From Phycisphaerae bacterium (GTDB lineage: Bacteria > Planctomycetota > Phycisphaerae > Sedimentisphaerales > Anaerobacaceae): a DNA stretch of 44,987 nt. Shown one piece after another: positions 16,577 to 24,938 of the stretch. The stretch covers positions 1 through 44,987 of the forward strand of contig JAIPFM010000222.1 of assembly GCA_021736645.1 (NCBI GenBank), read 5' to 3'. The notes beneath the pieces were generated by a model, which did no database searches, was not told where the DNA came from, and saw only the letters and a program-made list of their open reading frames with translations. Numbering within the stretch: position 1 is the stretch's first letter; each line of letters opens with the position of its first letter. The position numbers and the translations under genes were made by a program.

Positions 16577-17472
16577 TATTTTTTCAGTGTCTGCTGGTAC
16601 GCAGCGTACTGATCTCCTGCGTGGTAGCTGGAACGGACCATGGGGCCTGATTCTACATGGATGAAACCCTTGTCCATCGCGGTCTGTTTGAGTTGGTCGA
16701 ATTCTTCCGGAGTCCAGTATCGCTGCACTGGCAGATGCGTGGATGTGGGTTGCAGGTACTGTCCGAGATTGATCAGGCTCACGTGAACGTGTCTCAGGTC
16801 ATCCATGACCTGTTCGACTTCCTCGCGTGTTTCACCGAGCCCGAGCATCAGGCTGGACTTGGTGACAATGGTCGGATCGAGGGCGTGACTCATCTCTAGA
16901 AATGTCAGGGATCGGTGGTAGTCGGAGCGGCTGCGCACACGGGGCGTGAGACGTTCCACGGTTTCGAGGTTGTGGCTCATGATCTCCGGCCTGGCGGCCA
17001 GCATGGTTTCAAGACTGGTCATACGGCCCATCATGTCAGACGACAACACTTCCACCTTGCAGCCAGGCAACGCCTGGTGAATGGCTCTGATGGTTTGAGC
17101 CATGAGCTCTGATCCTCCGTCGGCCAGGTCGTCTCGGTTGACCATGGTGATCACCACGTGGGCCAGCTTCATCTGAACCACCGACTCTGCCACGCGTGCA
17201 GGTTCGTCCCAGTCCACGGCCTCAGGCAGTCCGGTTTTGACTGAGCAGAAGCGGCACCGACGTGTGCAGGTATCCCCCAGAACCATGAACGTGGCAGTGC
17301 GATGTGATCCCCAGCATTCATGCCGGTTGGGACAGCGTGCCTCTTCGCAGACCGTGTTGAGTCTCTTTTTCGAGAGCAGGCTGTCTATGAACCTGAAATC
17401 ATCTGTCAGATTGATCTTGACTCGGATCCAGTCCGGTTTTCTCAACATGTGGGACATCTTCGGTTTCACCAT
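16576..17472 (-). CDS. lipA: Lipoyl synthase
   Basis: A cytoplasmic radical-SAM enzyme that inserts two sulfurs into octanoyl groups on the E2 and H proteins of 2-oxoacid dehydrogenases and the glycine cleavage system. 298 residues, normal length. The auxiliary cluster ligands C42, C47 and C53 (VCEEARCPNRHEC) and the radical-SAM CX3CX2C at C69, C73 and C76 (CTRRCRFC) are present. So are VITMVNRDDLADGG, MLGLGETREEV and the C-terminal RSSYHAG, whose Ser region binds the auxiliary cluster. No lipB or lplA is nearby, so the octanoyl source must be encoded elsewhere. A small ORF overlaps its 5' end. Confidence 0.97.
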   Translation of the reverse strand: MVKPKMSHMLRKPDWIRVKINLTDDFRFIDSLLSKKRLNTVCEEARCPNRHECWGSHRTATFMVLGDTCTRRCRFCSVKTGLPEAVDWDEPARVAESVVQMKLAHVVITMVNRDDLADGGSELMAQTIRAIHQALPGCKVEVLSSDMMGRMTSLETMLAARPEIMSHNLETVERLTPRVRSRSDYHRSLTFLEMSHALDPTIVTKSSLMLGLGETREEVEQVMDDLRHVHVSLINLGQYLQPTSTHLPVQRYWTPEEFDQLKQTAMDKGFIHVESGPMVRSSYHAGDQYAAYQQTLKK

Positions 17473-17575
17473 TTGACAGATGTTTGAGATAGGACCCGAG
17501 GCTCAACCGTGTTTCCCACGGCTCCAATTCCTCACGGTCGATCGGTTTTTCGCTTGTCTTATCTTGATTCTTCAT
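17399..17575 (-). CDS. Possible 58-residue ORF overlapping the start of lipA
   Basis: Starting at ATG 17575, a 58-codon frame runs into the first 74 bases of lipA in a different frame. The product is hydrophilic (starts MKNQDKTSEK, ends PSQDQSDR) with a short amphipathic centre near EPWETRLSLGSYLKHL. It has no recognised domain. The ribosome binding site is weak: GAGG is about 14 bases upstream. If translated it would couple to lipA; it may equally be untranslated leader. Confidence 0.25.
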   Translation of the reverse strand: MKNQDKTSEKPIDREELEPWETRLSLGSYLKHLSNGETEDVPHVEKTGLDPSQDQSDR

Positions 17576-17649
17576 AATTCAATGAACCTCAATTAATCCA
17601 GATGCTTAAGGTATATATATTGATTGACATCCCCAAAGGATCGGCAAAA

Positions 17650-18300
17650 ATGAAAAATACTCTGCATGAAGTCATAAAAATTCGAAGATTGACCGGGCAG
17701 TGCTTTGCCTTGCGTGTGGAACGGGGTGATTTGACCTTTTTACCGGGCCAGCACCTGAACGTGGGTCTGCCGGACGATGGCCAGCAGCGTGAATATTCCG
17801 TGTACTCTTCTGTGCACGATGATTTTCTGGACATTCTCGTGCAGACCATATCAGGTGGGCATGTGTCTCCGAGGCTGAGTCAAGTGGCAGTGGGAGACCC
17901 TGTCCTGGTCAGTGGTCCCCACGGCAGATTCACGCTGGACCCGAATGCGATTGGCACCACCCGATTTGTATTGATTGCCACGGGCACAGGCATTGCTCCG
18001 TTTCACTGCTTTTCACAAAGCTACCCTGCACTCAACTGTCAGATCCTGCACGGTGTTCGACAGCCTGACCAGTGTTATGACAAGTCAGACTATCCGGGGC
18101 ATGGCTATACAGCCTGTCTCTCGCAAAGTCCGGACGGTGATTTTCAAGGGCGTGTCACAGACTACCTCAAGACCCATCCCATGGACGTCCATGCACACTA
18201 TTACCTGTGCGGCAATGCCGACATGATCTACGAGGTCTTTGCCATTCTGACGGCGCAGCATGTGCCTCGTCATCACATCTGCACGGAAGTCTATTTCTAA
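17650..18300 (+). CDS. Ferredoxin-NADP reductase-like FAD/NAD(P) oxidoreductase
   Basis: A 216-residue flavoprotein reductase. The N-terminal FAD-binding barrel has FLPGQHLNVGLPD and REYSVYSS (the RxYS flavin motif), then VSPRLSQVAVGDPVLVSGPHGRF. The C-terminal NAD(P)-binding part has FVLIATGTGIAPFHCFSQS, ILHGVRQPDQ, YYLCGNADMIYEVF and ends CTEVYF, the usual position of the residue stacking on the flavin. It moves electrons between NAD(P)H and a one-electron carrier; the partner cannot be read from the sequence. No [2Fe-2S] domain is attached. ATG 17650 has AAGGA at 17636-17640; an upstream in-frame TTG at 17602 is less likely. It stands alone, divergent from lipA. Confidence 0.88.
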   Translation: MKNTLHEVIKIRRLTGQCFALRVERGDLTFLPGQHLNVGLPDDGQQREYSVYSSVHDDFLDILVQTISGGHVSPRLSQVAVGDPVLVSGPHGRFTLDPNAIGTTRFVLIATGTGIAPFHCFSQSYPALNCQILHGVRQPDQCYDKSDYPGHGYTACLSQSPDGDFQGRVTDYLKTHPMDVHAHYYLCGNADMIYEVFAILTAQHVPRHHICTEVYF

Positions 18301-18363
18301 GCGTGATCCCACTGATGCGTGAAGATGAGAAAAAGCAGGGATCGATGATTGATGCGAGGTGCC

Positions 18364-20406
18364 TCAACGCACGGTCTGGATCTCCACGGATGACGGATCG
18401 ATCTTGAAAAGGAGTTTGTCTCGCTCACTTTCCGACACACGCCACGGCAATTTGGGACTGGTGTCCACGTGATTGAGGGCTTCCAGTGCGAGTTCCGGCT
18501 TGCCTCGATCCAGTAGGTTCTGTGCATAGAAAAGCCAATATCGGGGTCTTTCAGGGTGACGCTTTAACATGGTATCGAATAAGGCCTGTGCAGATTCCGG
18601 ATGGCCGGCCTTGGTCAGGCAGTCAGCCAGTCTGGCGCGATAAACATTGTTGGGATCCATGTCCACAGCTTTTTGCGCGGCCTGGACCGCGGAGTCGTAT
18701 TGTTTCTTTGTCCGCAGAATATCGGCCAGACGCCACCACGCGTCCGCATTGTTGGCATCGTTGTCCAGACAAGAGCGCAGCATGGTTTCGCCTTGATTGG
18801 GATCCGTCTTGCTGAAGATCCTGACCTGGAGTTGATCCAGTTGTCTGGGCGTGATGCCCTTCTTTTTCTGGGAAGCTCTGGCAGCGTCCAGGGCCTCTTG
18901 CGCCTGCAGGGCCTGATCAGGATAGTAATGAATCATGAACAGGGCATATTGATACCAGCAGTTCTCACACTCGCACTTTTGGGTCATGAATTCATACGCG
19001 TCCCGGGCTTCTTCAAGGCGGTCCAGAACCACCAGCGCTTTGGCCAGGGCCGCACGAACCAGGCCATTGGGGTCTGCAATCACAGCCTGTTGTGCAGCGC
19101 ATAACGCTTCCTCTGGGCGATAGTCATTGAGCAGGGCTGTGCTGGTATAAAACCACGCCATGGTATTGTTGGGTTCTGCGGCAGTGAGTCTCCGGCCGAA
19201 GGTGGCCGCGAGGTTCGGATCTTCGCCATGGAGTAGGAACAGTTGGGTATAGAGTGCCAGTGCATTGTTGGGATCCGCAGCCAGCGCGCCCTGCGCATAG
19301 GTTTTGGCCTGACTTCGTTTGCCAAACCTCGTGAAGGTACTGCCCGCGATCGCCAGAATATGGGGGTCCTCTGGGGCCAGGGCCATGGCCGTTCTCATGG
19401 CGGATTCCGTTAGGGCGCGGGACGCCTGCTTCTCCTCGTCCGTTTCATTGTCCTGTGCAGATGCCAGGATGGCCAGCCAGACATGCAGGTACGCGGAATG
19501 GGGACGGGCCTTGGCTGCCTCCTGTATGTGGGCCAGTGATGCGGGCCAATCCTTGGCAATGACCGCATTGAAGGTATCCTGGATATGCCCGAACACGCTG
19601 TTGCTGTCAGCGATGGCGGCCGGATAGGCGCGCGGCACAGCCAGTGCAGACTCGCTGAGATGGTTGGCCTGTATGAGGTCACGGATGGACTGAATGTGGC
19701 AGCCTGCAGCGTGCGCCACCTTCTGCTTGAAAAACAGCGCTCTGGTTCTGGTGCTGTACTTTAGAAGGCATACGATGCCCGCCACTTTCTGCGAGTCTTC
19801 AAGTACGATCGGGGAACCGCTCCATCCGGGTTTGACCAGTCCGGCGCTCGTAAAAAGAATATCGTCACTGGAGTTTTTCAGATTGATTCGTTCAATGGTC
19901 AGGCGATCCAGGAAGCTCTGGGTGTTGATTTCATGTTGGGCATTTGCAAACTGGGGTCTGCTTGGGATGAGGGTGGTGTCGCCTGGCTGGAGGGCGTTTG
20001 GCTCGGCCAGGGCAAAGGCCGGGTGGCCGGGCCAGTCTGCCTTGAGGATGGCCGCATCCGCCTGGTCATCATAGGCCAGGATCTTGACAGGAAAGAGATC
20101 ACCATAATAGGGGCTCACCGCAAAAAGCCTGCGCGAAGAAGAGGGGGCCGGTGGATTGCGGAAGCTGTCAATACAATGTTCTGCCGTGACAATGACGGTG
20201 CCGTCTCCCACGGCAAAGCCCATCTTCAGGAGGTGGAATGAGAAGGATCCATTCAAGTCCTGATCCATACGACTCAACAACACAATGGGGGCAAAAGGAT
20301 CCGACGGGGGATTGACCCGCGAGGCAGCCGGCGCCTGGCCAAAGCCGATCTGTGCCAGGCAAAGGACGATGCAATATCGAGCCCATCCTGAGAAAATTGA
20401 TTTCAT
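18364..20406 (-). CDS. Exported trypsin-like serine protease fused to TPR repeats
   Basis: 680 residues. A signal peptide (about 1-23, ending GFGQA) is followed by a chymotrypsin-fold domain (about 35-230). The triad is readable: H77 in TAEHC, D117 in DDQADAAIL and S196 in GWSGSP. The rest, about 280-670, is a chain of TPR repeats (for example ADPNNALALYTQLFLLHGEDP, AEPNNTMAWFYTSTALLND, MDPNNVYRARLADCLTKAG). A CECENC cluster lies between repeats. The combination suggests a periplasmic protease whose TPR superhelix holds substrates or partners, unlike DegP-type proteins which carry PDZ domains. AAAGGA is 6 bases from ATG 20406. No neighbour points to a substrate. Confidence 0.85.
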   Translation of the reverse strand: MKSIFSGWARYCIVLCLAQIGFGQAPAASRVNPPSDPFAPIVLLSRMDQDLNGSFSFHLLKMGFAVGDGTVIVTAEHCIDSFRNPPAPSSSRRLFAVSPYYGDLFPVKILAYDDQADAAILKADWPGHPAFALAEPNALQPGDTTLIPSRPQFANAQHEINTQSFLDRLTIERINLKNSSDDILFTSAGLVKPGWSGSPIVLEDSQKVAGIVCLLKYSTRTRALFFKQKVAHAAGCHIQSIRDLIQANHLSESALAVPRAYPAAIADSNSVFGHIQDTFNAVIAKDWPASLAHIQEAAKARPHSAYLHVWLAILASAQDNETDEEKQASRALTESAMRTAMALAPEDPHILAIAGSTFTRFGKRSQAKTYAQGALAADPNNALALYTQLFLLHGEDPNLAATFGRRLTAAEPNNTMAWFYTSTALLNDYRPEEALCAAQQAVIADPNGLVRAALAKALVVLDRLEEARDAYEFMTQKCECENCWYQYALFMIHYYPDQALQAQEALDAARASQKKKGITPRQLDQLQVRIFSKTDPNQGETMLRSCLDNDANNADAWWRLADILRTKKQYDSAVQAAQKAVDMDPNNVYRARLADCLTKAGHPESAQALFDTMLKRHPERPRYWLFYAQNLLDRGKPELALEALNHVDTSPKLPWRVSESERDKLLFKIDPSSVEIQTVR

Positions 20407-20555
20407 GGCGTTCCTTTACTGTTGCGACCGTTTATCTCCTGGCTCAGTTTTACACAGAAAGACGCGCAAGTAAAAGGATTGTTATAAAAAAACGACGACG
20501 CATCGCGGAACAATGGCCACTGGTCAGGCGTATCGGTTTGTGGTATTTTGCAGAG

Positions 20556-22250
20556 ATGTTTGATATGATAATTCAAAATGAAGACCCACTGTTTGCCCTG
20601 AGCATGCTGCTGCTCTGCGGATTTGCCCTGGGTGAAGTGGCCAAGAAGATCAAGCTCCCGGCCCTGGCCGGCAATATTGCTGCCGGGGTCGTGGTGGGCC
20701 CGTATGGCCTGAAGCTGTTTACCCCTGACATGATCCACGGCTTCGGCCCCATCACCGACTTTGCGCTCTGCGTGTTCGGTCTGACCATGGGCACCCATCT
20801 GGTCTTGCGTCAGTTGCACAACTCCGGCAAGCGTCTGTTCTACATTGTGGGCCTGGGCATTGTGATTGTGCCTTCGCTGATTTTTGTGGTGCTCTTCGTG
20901 CTCGTGGGGCGTCCCCTGCCCGAAAGCATCCTGTTGGCCGCCATTGGCCTGACCACGTCACCGAGTTCCATTATCCATCTCATCGTGCATCGTCGTTCCA
21001 AGGGCATCTTTACCAAGACTCTGGTCAGCACGGTCGCCCTGAACAGCATTGCCTCGCTGGTGCTGTTTTCTATTGCCGTCAAGGTCACGCAGACCGTGGT
21101 GAACCAGGACAGCGCCCTGACGATCATGGATTTTGTCATGGCACCGGCCAAGGAACTCCTTGCTTCATGTGTGATTGGCATGGGCGCAGCCTTGATCCTG
21201 CGGTTTTTCGCACGTGAGTCGGCCTCGCCTGCGTACCACTTTTCCTTTCTTCTGATCCTGGTTCTGCTGGTGACCGGGCTTTGTCGATCCTTTCAAATTC
21301 CCGGTATCCTGGCCGGCATGGTGTTGGGTTTTCTGGTGGCCAACTTCTCCAGCCGCAAGCACATCCTGCTCAAGTCATTTGCGCATATTGAACCGGGGAT
21401 TTATTGCCTCTTCTTTGTGCTGGCAGGGACCCATATCAATTTCCAATTGATGCTGGCAGTGGGCATGGGCGGGACTGCCTATGTGATCGCCAGGGCCGTG
21501 GGCAAGTACGCAGCCACCACGCTGGGCGCCTATCTAACGCACGCATCACCCCTGATCAAGAAATGGATGGGTATCTCGCTCTTCCCGCAGGCCGGCATTG
21601 CCGTGGGGTTGGTATTTGTGGTGGAGAGCATTCCGGAATTTGAGCCGTTCGCCAAGACGGTCACCGCCATTGTCCTGGGGTCCGTGGTGATTTATGAGGT
21701 GATCGGCCCCATCCTGACAGATCTCGGGATTCGCATGAGCGGCGAGGTGAACAAAAATCAAGCCCGTCTTCTGGAATTTCTTCAGGAGGAATTCATCCTG
21801 GTGGGCCTGGATGAAAAAGACAAGTGGCGCGTCCTGGCCGAACTGGGTGCCTTTATGCATCGGGTACACGGGGTGCGAGAGATTGATCTTGATGATCTCA
21901 TACAGTCCATTGTCACGCGAGAAAAGCAGATGAGTACAGGCATCGGAGAGGGGATTGCCGTGCCTCACGCGCGCATTGAAGGGGGCCCGGAAATCCGTGG
22001 CGTCATTGGCATATCCAGGGCGGGTATTGAATTTGACGCGGCAGATAAAAATCCCGTGCACGTGATCGTGCTCATTGCCACACCCGATGCCCATTACGAG
22101 CAGCACCTGCGCGTGCTGGCAGCCATTGCCAAAATCTTCGGTCAGAACCCCGAGTTGATGGCCAAGATCCTCCGGGCCAAGAATGCTGCCGAGGTCCATG
22201 AAATTCTGCAATCCAGTGACATCGACGAAGTGAATGTGTATCTCGATTGA
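20556..22250 (+). CDS. Kef-type cation:proton antiporter fused to a PTS EIIA-like domain
   Basis: 564 residues. The first ~400 are a CPA2-family antiporter with about 12 TM helices, including LPALAGNIAAGVVVGPYGL and FPQAGIAVGLVFV. A cytoplasmic EIIA/PtsN-type domain (about 420-560) follows, with GIGEGIAVPHARIEGGPEIRG placing the phosphorylatable His at about residue 471. Family knowledge: EIIA-Ntr domains report the phosphorylation state of the PTS and in enteric bacteria bind potassium transport systems. A built-in copy suggests ion exchange gated by PTS phosphorylation or by domain contact (inference). No EI or HPr gene is in the window. ATG 20556 places the first TM correctly; the frame is open 68 codons further but runs into the upstream gene. 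The ribosome binding site is weak. Confidence 0.88.
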   Translation: MFDMIIQNEDPLFALSMLLLCGFALGEVAKKIKLPALAGNIAAGVVVGPYGLKLFTPDMIHGFGPITDFALCVFGLTMGTHLVLRQLHNSGKRLFYIVGLGIVIVPSLIFVVLFVLVGRPLPESILLAAIGLTTSPSSIIHLIVHRRSKGIFTKTLVSTVALNSIASLVLFSIAVKVTQTVVNQDSALTIMDFVMAPAKELLASCVIGMGAALILRFFARESASPAYHFSFLLILVLLVTGLCRSFQIPGILAGMVLGFLVANFSSRKHILLKSFAHIEPGIYCLFFVLAGTHINFQLMLAVGMGGTAYVIARAVGKYAATTLGAYLTHASPLIKKWMGISLFPQAGIAVGLVFVVESIPEFEPFAKTVTAIVLGSVVIYEVIGPILTDLGIRMSGEVNKNQARLLEFLQEEFILVGLDEKDKWRVLAELGAFMHRVHGVREIDLDDLIQSIVTREKQMSTGIGEGIAVPHARIEGGPEIRGVIGISRAGIEFDAADKNPVHVIVLIATPDAHYEQHLRVLAAIAKIFGQNPELMAKILRAKNAAEVHEILQSSDIDEVNVYLD

Positions 22251-22311
22251 CAGATGCCCTTTGGGGTCGCGACAGAACCTCGCCCCATTCCTCCCCACGA
22301 TATTTTCTTGC

Positions 22312-22339
22312 TTGATTTGATCTCTGCCGGGCGTATAAT
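22312..22339 (+). promoter_or_regulatory. Sigma70-type promoter of the PH-like gene
   Basis: TTGATT at 22312-22317 and perfect TATAAT at 22334-22339 have 16-base spacing, 54 bases upstream of ATG 22394. The spacer contains GCCGGGC. Confidence 0.65.
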
Positions 22340-22393
22340 CTATGCGACGTCTTGTTGAACTTTCATATCTCTAAATTGATTGGGTACGCAACT

Positions 22394-22792
22394 ATGGCTA
22401 AAGCACTCGAGCAAGCGCAGGCGGAATTAGAGGCATTGGGACTGAAAACATTTGGGACGATCATGACCTATCGCGGGGGATTGGATATCATTCTCAATCA
22501 TATGGATGAGAATGAAGTGATTAAGGACATGACAACAGGCATCAGCAGTCGGGTGACCTATATCATGGCCGTGACAGATGCCCAATTGCTATGTGGGTCC
22601 AAGCCAATGATCGGCAAGGAAAAGGAACTCACGTACGCATTGGACGAGATTGAGAGTATGACACTCAAAAGTCCATTTCTGTTGGGACACAATATCATTG
22701 TAAAACTGAAAAACGGCCAGGAAATCAAGTTCAACTCAGACGACAAAAAGGCCGCCGCAAGATTTGTCAATACAGCCTCGTCTCTGGTGTAG
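22394..22792 (+). CDS. Small cytoplasmic protein with a bacterial PH-like domain
   Basis: 132 residues without signal peptide or TM. After a helical N-terminus (MAKALEQAQAELEALG), the segment from about residue 35 has the pattern of YokE-like bacterial PH domains: DENEVIKDMTTGIS, a strand series ending in VTDAQLLCGSK, the central IESMTLKSPFLLGHNIIVKLKNGQEIKFN and a closing helix (KKAAARFVNTASSLV). Such domains bind protein or lipid partners and have no known enzyme activity. ATG 22394 fits the domain start; an in-frame start at 22352 lacks a ribosome binding site. It has its own promoter. Confidence 0.65.
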   Translation: MAKALEQAQAELEALGLKTFGTIMTYRGGLDIILNHMDENEVIKDMTTGISSRVTYIMAVTDAQLLCGSKPMIGKEKELTYALDEIESMTLKSPFLLGHNIIVKLKNGQEIKFNSDDKKAAARFVNTASSLV

Positions 22793-22816
22793 GTACATCG
22801 AGGGACTGGAGTTTGT

Positions 22817-22915
22817 GTGGTGCAGGGACCTCTACTGCTCGTCATTCTGGCTGCGGCGATTGACTTTATCGTGCTGGCCACAGCCAGATTCAAACGGCAT
22901 CCGTTGATTGCGCCT
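22817..22915 (+). pseudogene. Truncated N-terminus of a GntP-like permease
   Basis: About 33 codons from GTG 22817 (or GTG 22820) read VQGPLLLVILAAAIDFIVL then ATARFKRHPLIAPF, resembling the first helix and following loop of GntP-family gluconate/organic-acid permeases. A ribosome binding site GGAG (22808-22811) is still present 5-8 bases upstream. After about 22915 the frame runs into the 3' end of the convergent TPR gene and loses the resemblance. It looks like the preserved start of a permease gene whose remainder was deleted. The assignment rests on a short stretch. Confidence 0.4.
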
Positions 22916-22916
22916 T

Positions 22917-24917
22917 TTAGGGTATTTGTCTCAGGTATCCGTCTGCTTCCAGGATGCCGGCGGCATTCTTTTGTTTTCTGTGCAGGTCCTTGGCCTTGAC
23001 CAGGGCGTCGCGGGCCCGGCTGTACTGCTTCAGCTCGATGTAACAGGCCCCGAGACCGATATAGGAATCTGCATAGTCCGGTTTGAGCTTCAGGGATTTC
23101 TCCAGCAGAGACAGGGCTTCCTTGAATCGCCCCGTGGAATAATAGACACCGCTCATTCGATTGAGCAACTCGGCATCCTTGGGATTGGCCTTGACCTTAC
23201 GGGCAAACGCATCAAGGGCCTTGTTGTAATAGCCTTTCGCCTTCTGGCTCTCTCCCAGGGCGTCCCAGCTCAGCGCCAGGGAATAGAGACTCTCCGCGGG
23301 ATCATCGAGCGCCGCGGCCTTTTCGTAATAGGCGATGGCTTCACGAGGTTTGTCTAGATTGTCATAACACATGCCCAGGTTCTGGTAGGCATTGCCGTAG
23401 CGCGGATCCACTGCAACCGCCTTCTTCAGGTATTCGATGGCCTGTTCGTTCTGGCCGGCCTCCATGGTAATCCGTCCCAGTTCGGAAAACGCCTCGGTGT
23501 ATTTTGGATCGAGCTGCGCGGCCCTTTGGTAATAGGGGATGGCGGCCTGCGCTTGACCGAGACTGCACAGGACCCAACCGAGGTTGTAGTTCGCCTGACT
23601 GTTTCCAGGATCGAGCACGATGGCTCTGGCGAAGATGTCACGGGCTTCAGCGAACTGGCCGGTTCCGAGGTAAATGATGCCCAGGTTATTGAGCGAATTG
23701 AAATCATTCGGATTGATGGCAATGGCTTTTTGATAATAGGGGATCGCGTCTTCAGGACGCCCGGCCTCTTTGCACGTGACGCCGAGGTTGTAGTAGGCGT
23801 CTCCGTAATTGGGATTGAGTTCAACGGCCCTGGAGAAATCGGCCATGGCTGCCTTGTAGTCTTTGAGTCCCAAATGGGCCAGCCCCAGAGAAAAGCAGGC
23901 CACGGCGTATTTCGGGTCCTTGCGCAGCGCCTTTTCAAGGAACGGGATAGCCTCTTTGTGGCGGTTCATCAGCACGAGATTGTGCCCCAACCCCCAGTTG
24001 GCATAGGCGTAATCAGGCTTGATCTTCAGGGCATCCCTGAAGTTTCGAATGGCGTCATCATGTTGTTTCAATGCGCTATAGGATGCGCCGAGATTGTTGA
24101 AGGCCTCTGCGTAACCGGGATCGAGTGCCGCGGCCTTGGCATAGTACGGAATGGCCTGTTCGTGTTTGCCTTGTCGGGTGTACACGAGTCCTGTGTTGTA
24201 GTAGGCCGGGGCATAGTCGGGTTTGGCTGCATTGGCCTTGGCGTACGCGTTGAGGGCTTCCGGATAGTCGCCGAGTTTGTTGTAGACCGCGCCGAGATCA
24301 TTGTAGGCAAGGTGGTAGTCCGGATTGATGGTCATGGCCTTCTGGAATGCCTCCATGGCCTGGGGCAGCTGGTCGAGATTGAAATAACAGCATCCCATGT
24401 TGTATGCGGAACGGAAGTCACCTGGGTCCTTCTCCAAGGCCTTGGTATAGTTGGCGATGGCCTTTTCGTATTTTTTCTGGTGCTGGGATGCATTGCCCAG
24501 AGCCGCCCCGATATTGGCCGAGCTTGCCGAGTCTTGCTGCTTGACTTCAATCTGCCGGATGATTTCCCTCACGCTATCCGCGTCCACGGCTTCAGGGGCC
24601 AGTGACAGGTAGCGGTTGAAGGACTGGACGGCGGCCTGAAATTCTCCGGCCGCGTTGTGCGCAGCGCCGAGATAGTAATGGACTTCCGCCCATTTCGGGG
24701 AAAGGTCGCGTGCTTCCTCAAAGATTCGAATGGCAGCCTGGAGGCTCACCTCCGAGGTGGCACTCTCCATGGCGGACTGGCCTTCGGCCAGAAGCTGCCG
24801 GGTTTTGGCGGAAGGCGTTTCTTCTGCACACAGCCGGCCGGGGCTGAGGATTGACAGTGACATGAACACGACCAGGACCAGAGCAGTTGCAGGCCCGAAA
24901 CAAAGAACCTTTTTCAT
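22917..24917 (-). CDS. Exported TPR-repeat protein
   Basis: 666 residues: a signal peptide (about 1-31, ending GRLCAEE), then nearly continuous tetratricopeptide repeats of 34 residues, about 17 in all. Typical units are NIGAALGNASQHQKKYEKAIANYTKALEKDPG-like, with AYNDLGAVYNKLGDYPEALNAY and AYYNLGVTCKEAGRPEDAIPYY. TPR superhelices bind other proteins; no enzyme domain is present. AGGAGA is 7 bases before ATG 24917. It starts 21 bases after the upstream exported protein gene, so the two are probably one operon and the products may act together outside the cytoplasm. The 3' end abuts the truncated permease relic at 22915. Confidence 0.9.
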   Translation of the reverse strand: MKKVLCFGPATALVLVVFMSLSILSPGRLCAEETPSAKTRQLLAEGQSAMESATSEVSLQAAIRIFEEARDLSPKWAEVHYYLGAAHNAAGEFQAAVQSFNRYLSLAPEAVDADSVREIIRQIEVKQQDSASSANIGAALGNASQHQKKYEKAIANYTKALEKDPGDFRSAYNMGCCYFNLDQLPQAMEAFQKAMTINPDYHLAYNDLGAVYNKLGDYPEALNAYAKANAAKPDYAPAYYNTGLVYTRQGKHEQAIPYYAKAAALDPGYAEAFNNLGASYSALKQHDDAIRNFRDALKIKPDYAYANWGLGHNLVLMNRHKEAIPFLEKALRKDPKYAVACFSLGLAHLGLKDYKAAMADFSRAVELNPNYGDAYYNLGVTCKEAGRPEDAIPYYQKAIAINPNDFNSLNNLGIIYLGTGQFAEARDIFARAIVLDPGNSQANYNLGWVLCSLGQAQAAIPYYQRAAQLDPKYTEAFSELGRITMEAGQNEQAIEYLKKAVAVDPRYGNAYQNLGMCYDNLDKPREAIAYYEKAAALDDPAESLYSLALSWDALGESQKAKGYYNKALDAFARKVKANPKDAELLNRMSGVYYSTGRFKEALSLLEKSLKLKPDYADSYIGLGACYIELKQYSRARDALVKAKDLHRKQKNAAGILEADGYLRQIP

Positions 24918-24938
24918 AGATTTCTCCTGTGGGTGTGC

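Noticed and set aside
18305-18343. Bidirectional terminator between the flavin reductase and protease-TPR genes
   Set aside because: Only a 6-base GATCCC/GGGATC pair with a 27-base loop and no T-run.
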